Translations under genes and position numbers: made by a program | Assembly (NCBI GenBank): GCA_022701985.1 | Contig: JAKONK010000224.1 | Coordinates: 1-39,859, forward strand | Origin: Actinomycetales bacterium | GTDB lineage: Bacteria; Actinomycetota; Actinomycetes; Actinomycetales; Quadrisphaeraceae | Direction: 5' to 3' | Length of the DNA: 39,859 nt | Notes under the pieces: model-generated | Databases searched by the model: none | The model's input: only the letters and a program-made list of their open reading frames with translations | Told to the model about the DNA's origin: nothing | In this document: piece by piece, positions 8,180 to 14,582 of the stretch | Position numbering within the stretch: position 1 is the first letter of the stretch | Layout: each line of letters opens with the position of its first letter

Positions 8180-8754
8180 CGCGGGTCTCCGGGGGTGAGG
8201 ACGCTGTCGACGAGCTGCTCGCACAGCTCGGGGGTGAGGGGCTCGCCGGTGACGAGCCGGCGGTAGAAGAGGGGGCCGACCAGGCGGTCCGCGGCGACGC
8301 CGAGGTCGGCGCCGACCGGGAGGAGGCCGGCGTCGGCCGCGGCGCGCAGGTGCTCGACGAGGTCGGTGCGGTGGCGGGCGACGATCTCGGTGCGGTGCGC
8401 CTCGAGGGCGGGCTCGCGGGCCACCAGCTCCAGGAGGGCGGGCAGCGCGCGCACCCACGCGCCGGTCGACAGCTGCTCGGCGGTGGCGGTGACGCGCCGG
8501 ACGAGCACGTCCCGGGGCGAGTCCCCCGCGAGGGCGCGCCCCCCCGGGGCCACCTCGGGCAGCACGGCGTCGACCGCGGCCCGCAGCACGTCGGTGCTGG
8601 TCGGGAAGTGCCGGTAGATGGTCGACCGGGCCACCCCGGTGCGCTGGACGACGGCGTCGACGGTGACACCGCCGGGTCCGTCGGCGAGCAGCAGCTCGGC
8701 GGCCCCCTGGACGACGGCGGCTCGTGACCGCTGCGCCCGCGGATCGGTGGACAC
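8176..8754 (-). CDS. TetR-family transcriptional regulator
   Basis: 192 residues. The N-terminal helix-turn-helix is clear: SRAAVVQGAAELLLADGPGG, then VDAVVQRTGVARSTIYRHFP at about 30-50. The rest is the variable ligand-binding helical domain. I chose the GTG at 8754 because AGGAGG lies 8 nt upstream; the frame stays open to 8856 but that would include the operator. It overlaps the downstream membrane protein gene by 4 nt and probably represses both genes. The palindrome at 8784-8802 is the likely operator. Confidence 0.92.
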   Translation of the reverse strand: MSTDPRAQRSRAAVVQGAAELLLADGPGGVTVDAVVQRTGVARSTIYRHFPTSTDVLRAAVDAVLPEVAPGGRALAGDSPRDVLVRRVTATAEQLSTGAWVRALPALLELVAREPALEAHRTEIVARHRTDLVEHLRAAADAGLLPVGADLGVAADRLVGPLFYRRLVTGEPLTPELCEQLVDSVLTPGDPR

Positions 8755-8783
8755 CTGCGCCACCCTCCTCTCGTCGGCACTTC

Positions 8784-8802
8784 CAGTACGAAACAGTACT
8801 GT
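8784..8802 (-). promoter_or_regulatory. Predicted TetR operator overlapping the -10
   Basis: ACAGTACTGT (8793-8802) is a perfect 10-bp palindrome, and CAGTAC recurs at 8784-8789. On the minus strand TTTCG(C)TACAGTACTG and TTTCGTACTG form a direct repeat. TACAGT inside the palindrome can serve as a -10, leaving a ~40-nt leader with the AGGAGG site. Binding here would block transcription of the TetR operon. Confidence 0.65.
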
Positions 8803-8864
8803 AGCGAAACGGTGGCACGGAAGCGACGTCCCGGTGCGCCACCACCTCTGGACCACCCGTCCGG

Positions 8865-8912
8865 CCGGGTGCTCGACCGGGTGCTCGACCGGGTGCCTGA
8901 CCGGATGCTCAG
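8865..8912. repeat. 12-bp tandem repeat (CCGGGTGCTCGA type)
   Basis: About four imperfect copies of CCGGGTGCTCGA lie between the TetR promoter region and the 3' end of the PAP2-like gene. The last copies drift (CCGGGTGCCTGA, CCGGATGCTCAG), and the final copy includes the stop codon of the PAP2-like gene. Confidence 0.6.
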
Positions 8913-9484
8913 CCGGCGACGAGCAGGGCGACGAGCCCCGCCCCCAGACCCGTGAGCCCGCCCGCGACCACCTGCCCCCGCGTGTGCGCCGACAGCGCCA
9001 GGCGCGACCAGCAGACGAGCGCCACGAGGGGGGCGCCCAGCAGGACCCAGGGCCCGAGCGCCGACTCCACCGCGACGAGCGACGCGGTGGCCGTCGCAGC
9101 GTGCAGCGACACCTTCCACCGCAGCGACGCGACGGCGAGGAGGCCGAGCAGCACCGCCGTGGAGGTCATGAGGACGACCAGCTCGCGGGGCGCCCCGAGC
9201 GCCACCACCAGACCGACGGCCGCCACGACGCCGACCAGCGCCGCCGCCAGCACGCGCGGGCGGTCACCGCGTCGCGGGAGGTGGTGACCGACCACGCGAC
9301 CGGTGCGCACCAGGTGCAGCACGAGCGCCAGCCCGGGCGCGACGGCGACGACCGCCGCCAGGACGGCGAGCCCCAGGCCCCGCCACCCGCCGGCCGAGGC
9401 GCCGACCACGAGGGGCACGACCGCGGCGAGCACCGCCGGGGCACCCGCCTCCGAGGCCCACCGCGCCCAGCGCGGTCCGCTCAC
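8909..9484 (-). CDS. PAP2-like (phosphatidic acid phosphatase fold) membrane protein
   Basis: 191 residues with about five membrane segments. The C-terminal half has WKVSLHAATATASLVAVES followed by SRLALSAHTRGQVVAGG. These resemble PAP2 motifs 2 and 3 (a histidine in the central motif and S-R-x-x-x-x-x-H), but motif 1 (K-x6-R-P) is not clear and the acidic residue after the last histidine is replaced by R-G-Q. It may hydrolyse a lipid phosphate at the membrane or be an inactive relative. The GTG at 9484 overlaps the upstream gene stop by 4 nt (GTGA). Confidence 0.68.
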   Translation of the reverse strand: MSGPRWARWASEAGAPAVLAAVVPLVVGASAGGWRGLGLAVLAAVVAVAPGLALVLHLVRTGRVVGHHLPRRGDRPRVLAAALVGVVAAVGLVVALGAPRELVVLMTSTAVLLGLLAVASLRWKVSLHAATATASLVAVESALGPWVLLGAPLVALVCWSRLALSAHTRGQVVAGGLTGLGAGLVALLVAG

Positions 9485-9819
9485 GCGTCGAGCGGGTCCG
9501 GCAGGAGGCTCGCCCGGGGCACCTCGACGACGTCTCCGGCGAGGTCCCTCAGGCGAGCGGACGTGGGGGTCAGCGACTGGACCGTCCACGGCTGGCGCAG
9601 GTCGGGGTGGGGACCGGAGCGCACCACCGTGGCCCCCGGCACCGGCAGGTGCCCCTCCACCCCCGCGGCGTGCACGACCTGCAGCGCGGTGGCGGCCGCC
9701 GCGTCCGCCGCCAGCGCCGCGGCGTCCTCGGCGTCGGCCTCCGCGGGGACGGCGAGGGTGAGCAGCACCGTCACCAGGCGCTGCTCACCGGCGGGGGCGT
9801 CTCGGCCGACCTCGTCCAC
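9481..9819 (-). CDS. Hypothetical small protein after an octamer repeat
   Basis: About 112 residues (120 if the GTG at 9843 is used). I do not recognise a family. The sequence is acidic and alanine-rich in its first half (AEADAEDAAALAADAAAATA). Its second half reads like a small beta-rich domain, with PWTVQSLTPTSARLRDLAGD and VVEVPRASLLPD. No membrane segment or signal peptide is visible. The start is uncertain: the GTG at 9843 directly abuts a GCTGTCGG tandem repeat with no ribosome-binding site, so I list the GTG at 9819. It is coupled to the PAP2-like gene by a 4-nt overlap and follows the lyase gene on the same strand. Confidence 0.5.
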   Translation of the reverse strand: MDEVGRDAPAGEQRLVTVLLTLAVPAEADAEDAAALAADAAAATALQVVHAAGVEGHLPVPGATVVRSGPHPDLRQPWTVQSLTPTSARLRDLAGDVVEVPRASLLPDPLDA

Positions 9820-9842
9820 GTCCGCAAGGCTGCCAGCCGGCA

Positions 9843-9882
9843 CCGACAGCCCGACAGCCCGACAGCCCGACAGCCCGACAGC
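9843..9882. repeat. Octamer tandem repeat (CCGACAGC x5)
   Basis: Five perfect copies of CCGACAGC sit between the lyase stop codon and the first possible start of the small hypothetical gene. The unit is not a multiple of three, so copy-number change would alter spacing in the translation-initiation region. The lyase stop (TGA at 9898-9900) is in the same frame as the downstream gene. Confidence 0.85.
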
Positions 9883-9897
9883 CCGCCGACGCGTCCG

Positions 9898-10749
9898 TCA
9901 GGACGCCTGCACGAGCCCCAGAGCCGTCGCGAGCGTCATGATCTTGCGGGCGCGGCCCAGGCGCGGCAGGTCGGAGCCGTCGCGGACGACGCGGCCGCGG
10001 GCCTCGAAGTCCTCCAGGAAGTCCTGCGCCCAGGCGATGTCGGACTGCGTGGGGCTGATGACCTCGTTGATGACCGGCACCTGCTCGGTCTGCAGGCAGA
10101 GCTTGCCCGTCAGGCCCAGCGCGACGGTCAGCGCCGACTGCTCGCGCAGCACGGCGTGGCTCGAGCCGACGGTCGGGCCGTCGATGGGGCCGGGCAGCCC
10201 GCCGATGCGGCTGGCGACGACGAGGCGCGAGCGCGGGTACGCCATCGCCAGGTCGTCGGCGGCGGTGCCGGTGTCGCGGCGGTAGTCGCCGCTGCCGAAC
10301 GCGAGGCGGAACGCGCCGCGGGCGCGGGCGATGCGCACCGACTCCTCGATGCCGAGGGCCGACTCCACCAGGGCGATGACGGGAAGGGACCCGCCGAGGC
10401 GGTCGAAGGTCTCGGTGACGTGCTCGGGCGCCTCGGCCTTGGCGAGCATCACGCCGGCCAGGCCGCCGCCGGCGGCAGCGGCCAGGGCGAGCTCGCGGAC
10501 GTCGTCCTCCCAGAAGGTGGTGGTCCGGTCGTTGATGCGCACCCACGCGCGGTGGCCGCTGGACGCCAGCCAGTCGATGACCCCCTGCCGCGCCTGCGCC
10601 TTGTTGGCCGGGTCGACGGCGTCCTCGACGTCGAGGATGACCTGGTCGGCGCGCGAGCGGGCCGCGGGCTCGAAGGACTCGGTGCGGGCGGCGTTGACGA
10701 GCAGCCAGGAGCGGGCGATCTGGGCGTCCACGCCTCGGGTGGTGGGCAT
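9898..10749 (-). CDS. HpcH/HpaI aldolase / citrate lyase family protein (CitE-like)
   Basis: 283 residues. The N-terminal RSWLLVNAARTESFEPAARS and ADQVILDVEDAVDP blocks are the CitE/CLYBL signature; the acidic residues of VEDAV and of LVESALGI near the middle bind the Mg ion, and an arginine in WVRIND contacts the acyl carboxylate. These TIM-barrel enzymes cleave citramalyl-, malyl- or beta-methylmalyl-CoA-type thioesters. No citrate lyase alpha or gamma subunit is near, so a stand-alone CoA-thioester lyase is more likely. I chose the ATG at 10749; GAGGAG lies about 12 nt upstream. The 194 bp upstream of the start hold no gene. Confidence 0.88.
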   Translation of the reverse strand: MPTTRGVDAQIARSWLLVNAARTESFEPAARSRADQVILDVEDAVDPANKAQARQGVIDWLASSGHRAWVRINDRTTTFWEDDVRELALAAAAGGGLAGVMLAKAEAPEHVTETFDRLGGSLPVIALVESALGIEESVRIARARGAFRLAFGSGDYRRDTGTAADDLAMAYPRSRLVVASRIGGLPGPIDGPTVGSSHAVLREQSALTVALGLTGKLCLQTEQVPVINEVISPTQSDIAWAQDFLEDFEARGRVVRDGSDLPRLGRARKIMTLATALGLVQAS

Positions 10750-10943
10750 GCGGGGCTGCTCTCCTCGGTGGTGCGCGGCCCGGCCGGGCGCGCCGCTGCG
10801 GTGGTCGGTCGGCACCGAGTACTACCACGGGCGGGGGCGCCGCGTCGCACGCCGACGGCGCGGCGGAGATCCACCTCACCCCCCGGCGGGACGGTCCCGC
10901 GGGGCGGGTGCGGACGGGCGCACGGGCACCCGGCGGGCGCCCC

Positions 10944-11366
10944 TCAGGCGGTGCGGCGCGCTCCGCCGAAGGCCCAGGCCGCCAGCCAGACCGTCACGAC
11001 CGTGGTGATGACGGCGCCGGGGACGTGCACCGCCAGACCGGTGTGGTCACCGGTCCACGCCTGGACGAAGCCGACGACGAAGGCGAGGAGCGCGAGCGCG
11101 GTGGGCAGCACGCGCCCGCGGGTCGCGCGCTGCAGCAGGAAGGCCGCGACCACCGCGAGCCCCTGCACGACGTGCAGGGCGATGGCTCCGGCGGCGTGGA
11201 CCTCCTCGGCACCGGACGTGCCGCTCAGTAGCTGGCCGGCGCTGACGAACTGCAGCACCACCACCAGCACGGACAGCACCGCGGCGCCCTGGAAGAGGCG
11301 CAGGAGGCCGGTGGGGGCGGCGCTGCGGCCGCCGGCGGTGCGGGTGCTGGCGGTGCTCGAGCTCAC
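10944..11366 (-). CDS. Small integral membrane protein, four predicted helices
   Basis: 140 residues. After ~25 polar residues there are four hydrophobic segments (for example LLRLFQGAAVLSVLVVVLQF and ALHVVQGLAVVAAFLL), with histidines in EVHAAGAIALHVVQG and a short basic tail. No enzyme motif is visible. Such small actinobacterial membrane proteins resemble haem- or quinone-site cytochrome-like bundles, but this is only a resemblance. The GTG at 11366 has GAGAGG 8 nt upstream. The 194-bp divergent gap to 11561 has a TTGACG at about 11432 and a CCAC...GTGG inverted repeat, but no clear promoter pair. Confidence 0.6.
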   Translation of the reverse strand: MSSSTASTRTAGGRSAAPTGLLRLFQGAAVLSVLVVVLQFVSAGQLLSGTSGAEEVHAAGAIALHVVQGLAVVAAFLLQRATRGRVLPTALALLAFVVGFVQAWTGDHTGLAVHVPGAVITTVVTVWLAAWAFGGARRTA

Positions 11367-11560
11367 GAGGGGCCCCTCTCGGTGTCGCCCGGCGGGCGAT
11401 CTACGACTCCACCGGTAGTAGTGGAAATCTTGACGACGACGGTAGGGGGAGGTGTCCCCGGCGTCGAGGCCGACGCACTGAGAACACCCTGTGAAGGCGG
11501 GGCGCACCAGCCGGACGGCCCCCCGTTCAAGATCACCGGCCTGGCGGCCGATACCAGGAC

Positions 11561-11794
11561 ATGACCGCCACGCTCGCCGCGCACGTCGACCGCTGGGCCC
11601 ACGAGATCCTGACCGCCGGCACCCCGGTCGAGGTCCACCCGGACCACGGCGCCTCGCTCGCCTCAGCCTGCCGCGGCGAGCTCGCCGGCGTCCTGCCCTC
11701 CGCGCTGGTGGCCGTCGCCCGCCGACTGCCCGAGGGCGATCTCGCCGCCCTCGAGGCGCGCCTGGTGCGCAGCATCGCCCGCGCCTCCGCCTGA
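11561..11794 (+). CDS. Hypothetical 77-residue protein upstream of rtcB
   Basis: 77 residues, MTATLAAHVDRWAHEIL at the start and LAALEARLVRSIARASA at the end. It is predicted mostly helical and soluble, with no cysteine clusters or membrane segment, and I do not recognise a family. The ATG at 11561 follows ACCAGGAC. It is in the same direction as rtcB, 63 bp upstream, and the short gap holds a CAGGAT hexamer 6 nt before the rtcB GTG. Codon usage looks native (strong third-position GC). It could be an accessory gene of the RNA-repair cluster or simply a neighbour. Confidence 0.55.
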   Translation: MTATLAAHVDRWAHEILTAGTPVEVHPDHGASLASACRGELAGVLPSALVAVARRLPEGDLAALEARLVRSIARASA

Positions 11795-11857
11795 CGCCCC
11801 TCCCCGCGCGCTGCGCGAGGACCCAAAACCGCTTGCCCCTCCCCGCAGGATGACGGG

Positions 11858-13033
11858 GTGGAGAAGATCAACGACAGGCTGCTGTCCTGGGCCTCGATCC
11901 TCGAGGAGGAGACCAGGGCCCAGGCCCTCGCGACCGCGCGGATGCCCTTCGTGTTCCCGCACGTCGCCCTCATGCCCGACGCGCACCTCGGCAAGGGGGC
12001 CACCGTCGGCTCCGTCATCCCGACGCAGCGCGCGCTCGTCCCCGCCGCGGTGGGGGTCGACATCGGCTGCGGCATGGACGCGGTGCTCACGCCGCTGACC
12101 GCCGACGACCTGCGCGCCCGCGGCTCGCTCGCCCCGCTGCGGGAGAGCATCGCGCGCGCCGTCCCCCTGTCGGCCGGGCGCTACAACGAGACCCTCACGA
12201 CGACGGCGGCGCAGCGCGTCACCGAGCTGGAGGCCCTGGCCGAGCGGGCGCGCTTCGACCCGGGCGTCGCGACCCCGAACTGGAGGCTGCAGCTCGGCTC
12301 GCTCGGCTCAGGCAACCACTTCATCGAGGTCTCCCTCGACGAGCAGATGCGGGTCTGGGTGTTCCTGCACTCGGGGTCGCGCGGGGTCGGCAACAAGATC
12401 GCGCAGCGGCACATCGCCGTCGCGGCGGAGCTGTGCGAGCGCTGGTGGGTCGACCTGCCGCACCCGGACCTCGCCTACCTGGTCGAGGGGACCGACGAGT
12501 TCTGGGCGTACGTCCGCGAGCTGCGGTGGGCGCAGGAGTTCGCGCGGCTCAACCGGGCGGAGATGGTCGACCGGGTCGTGGGGTGCGTGGAGGAGTTCGT
12601 CGGGCACGACCTCGAGCGCCTGGAGGAGGTCTCGTGCCACCACAACTACACCGAGCAGGAGCGCCACTTCGGCCGACGGGTGTGGCTCTCCCGCAAGGGG
12701 GCGATCTCCGCGAAGGAGGGCGAGCTGGGCCTCGTCCCGGGGTCGATGGGCGACAGGTCGTACGTCGTCGTCGGCAAGGGGAACCGGGTGGCGCTGGACA
12801 GCGCGCCGCACGGTGCGGGCCGGGCCCTCTCGCGGGCGAGGGCGCGGCGGACCTTCACCCAGGAGGACCTCGTCGAGCGGATGAGCGGCGTCGAGTGGGA
12901 CGCGGGCTCGACGGCGTTCCTCGACGAGCACCCGGGCGCGTACAAGCCCATCGACGTCGTCATGGCCGACGCGGCGGACCTCGTCGAGGTGCGCCACGAG
13001 CTGCGGCAGGTCGTGAACGTCAAGGGCGACTGA
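11858..13033 (+). CDS. rtcB: RtcB-family RNA-splicing ligase
   Basis: 391 residues. Metal and catalytic motifs are present: MPDAHLGKGATVGSV, GVDIGCGMDA near residue 66 (Asp and Cys Mn ligands), GSGNHFIEV, LHSGSRGVGN, CHHNYTEQE near 260 and SAPHGAGRALSR near 314. The histidine of the last motif is the GMP-accepting residue in RtcB. The enzyme joins RNA 2',3'-cyclic phosphate or 3'-phosphate ends to 5'-OH ends with GTP and Mn. The length matches the short bacterial subfamily, so substrate range may differ from the E. coli type. The GTG at 11858 follows CAGGAT by 6 nt and may be leaderless. Its neighbours hen1 and pnkp also act on broken RNA. Confidence 0.93.
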   Translation: MEKINDRLLSWASILEEETRAQALATARMPFVFPHVALMPDAHLGKGATVGSVIPTQRALVPAAVGVDIGCGMDAVLTPLTADDLRARGSLAPLRESIARAVPLSAGRYNETLTTTAAQRVTELEALAERARFDPGVATPNWRLQLGSLGSGNHFIEVSLDEQMRVWVFLHSGSRGVGNKIAQRHIAVAAELCERWWVDLPHPDLAYLVEGTDEFWAYVRELRWAQEFARLNRAEMVDRVVGCVEEFVGHDLERLEEVSCHHNYTEQERHFGRRVWLSRKGAISAKEGELGLVPGSMGDRSYVVVGKGNRVALDSAPHGAGRALSRARARRTFTQEDLVERMSGVEWDAGSTAFLDEHPGAYKPIDVVMADAADLVEVRHELRQVVNVKGD

Positions 13034-13041
13034 CCCACCGG

Positions 13042-13125
13042 CCGTGATCATGGGCGTTGCGCACACCCGCTGCGCACGACGCCCATGATCACGGCGGTCC
13101 GTGTGCACGAGTCCCATGATCACGG
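13042..13125. repeat. Perfect 16-bp inverted repeat built from CCGTGATCATGGGC units
   Basis: CCGTGATCATGGGCGT at 13042-13057 is perfectly inverted at 13079-13094, with a 21-nt spacer that itself contains two TGCGCA palindromes. A third, inverted copy (CCCATGATCACGG) lies at 13113-13125. The hairpin could end rtcB transcription or act as a protein-binding element upstream of hen1. No poly-T tract follows, so an intrinsic terminator is not certain. Confidence 0.8.
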
Positions 13126-13145
13126 GGAGGGGGGAGGATGAGCGC

Positions 13146-14582
13146 GTGCTCCTGACGATCAGCGCTGAGGCGTCACCGGCGATGCCCACCGCCAGCGACC
13201 TCGGCTTCCTGCTGCACAAGCACCCCGACAGGGCGCAGTCGACCGAGGTGTTCGGCGGCACCGCTCACGTGCTGTGGCCGGAGGCCGACGGGCACCGCGC
13301 CACCGCGGCGCTCCTCCTCGACGTCGACACCGCCGCCCTGCAGCGCAGCCGCGGCCGCCGGGAGACCCCCGAGGCGTTCGCGCTGGCCGACCACGTCAAC
13401 GACAGGCCCTACGTCGCGAGCTCGCTGCTCGCCGTCGCGCTCGGCAAGGTGTTCAGGACGGCGCTGGCCGGGCGCTGCGACGCGCGCCCCGAGCTCCCAG
13501 GCGCGGCCCTCCCCCTCGAGGTCGGCGTCCCGTCGCTGGTCAGCCGCGGTGGCGCGGCGCTGGTCGAGCGCCTCTTCTCGCCGCTGGGCTGGGACGTCGA
13601 GGCGCGCACCCAGCCGCTCGACCCGCTGGTGCCGGCGTGGGGTGAGAGCCGCGTCGTCGGCGTCCGCCTGCGCGGCACCCTGCGCCTCGCCGACGCGCTG
13701 GCCCAGCTGTACGTGCTGCTGCCCGTCCTGGACGACGCCAAGCACTACTGGGTCAGCGCCGACGAGGTCGACAAGCTGGTCCGCGCCGGCGGCGACTGGC
13801 TGCCGGCGCACCCCGACCGCGAGCTGGTGATGACGCGCTACCTGCGCCACCAGCGCTCGCTGGTGCGCGACGCCGTCGCCCGCCTCGACGACACCGAGGG
13901 CCTCCCCCTCGACGACACCGAGACCGGCGGTCCTGCGACGACCGACGACGGGCGGACGACCCCGCTGGCGGTGCTGCGCCGCGAGGCCGTGCTCGCCGTG
14001 CTGCGCGAGGCCGGCGCGGCCAGCGTCGTCGACCTCGGCTGCGGCGAGGGCGGCCTCGTGCGCGAGCTGCTGCGCGACCCGCACCTCACGCGCGTGGTCG
14101 GCGCCGACGTCTCCGCCCGCGAGCTCGACAGGGCCGCCCGGCGCATCGGCACGGACCGGCTGCCCGACACCGTGGCCGCCCGCCTGGAGCTGCTGCAGAC
14201 CTCCGCGACCTACCGCGACGACCGGCTCGCCGGCGTCGACGCCGTGGTGCTCGTGGAGGTGGTCGAGCACCTCGACCCGCCGCGCCTGCCCGCGCTGGAG
14301 CGCAGCGTCTTCGCCCACGCCCGGCCGCGCACCGTGGTGGTCACGACGCCCAACGCCGAGCACAACGTGCGCTACCCGGGTCTCGCGGCCGGCGCGTTCC
14401 GGCACCCGGACCACCGCTTCGAGTGGACCCGCGCGGAGTTCGCGGCCTGGGCGTCGCAGGTCGCGGAGCGCCGCGGCTACGCCGTCGTCGTGAGACCGGT
14501 CGGGCAGGACGACGACGAGGTGGGCCCGCCCACGCAGATGGCCGTGTTCACCCGGCGCGAGACCAGCGAGGGAGCAGCATGA
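13146..14582 (+). CDS. hen1: 3'-terminal RNA ribose 2'-O-methyltransferase Hen1
   Basis: 478 residues. The N-terminal half (from about residue 1 to 250, with DLGFLLHKHPDR and a YVASSLLAVALGKVF block) matches the bacterial Hen1 domain that activates its Pnkp partner. The C-terminal half is a SAM methyltransferase: VVDLGCGEGG near 295, then VEVVEHLDP near 370 and TTPNAEHN near 400, which supply the Glu/His metal site seen in Hen1. It adds a 2'-O-methyl group to the 3' end of cut RNA before sealing, which blocks repeat cleavage. The GTG at 13146 has GGAGG 8 nt upstream. It overlaps pnkp by 4 nt. Confidence 0.95.
   Translation: MLLTISAEASPAMPTASDLGFLLHKHPDRAQSTEVFGGTAHVLWPEADGHRATAALLLDVDTAALQRSRGRRETPEAFALADHVNDRPYVASSLLAVALGKVFRTALAGRCDARPELPGAALPLEVGVPSLVSRGGAALVERLFSPLGWDVEARTQPLDPLVPAWGESRVVGVRLRGTLRLADALAQLYVLLPVLDDAKHYWVSADEVDKLVRAGGDWLPAHPDRELVMTRYLRHQRSLVRDAVARLDDTEGLPLDDTETGGPATTDDGRTTPLAVLRREAVLAVLREAGAASVVDLGCGEGGLVRELLRDPHLTRVVGADVSARELDRAARRIGTDRLPDTVAARLELLQTSATYRDDRLAGVDAVVLVEVVEHLDPPRLPALERSVFAHARPRTVVVTTPNAEHNVRYPGLAAGAFRHPDHRFEWTRAEFAAWASQVAERRGYAVVVRPVGQDDDEVGPPTQMAVFTRRETSEGAA

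Noticed and set aside
9843-9882. Possible CRISPR-like array
   Set aside because: The units are 8 bp, contiguous and without spacers; no cas genes are present.
13042-13125. Insertion-sequence or transposon ends
   Set aside because: The inverted copies flank no transposase and only 21 bp, and no target-site duplication is visible; a dispersed intergenic repeat is more likely.
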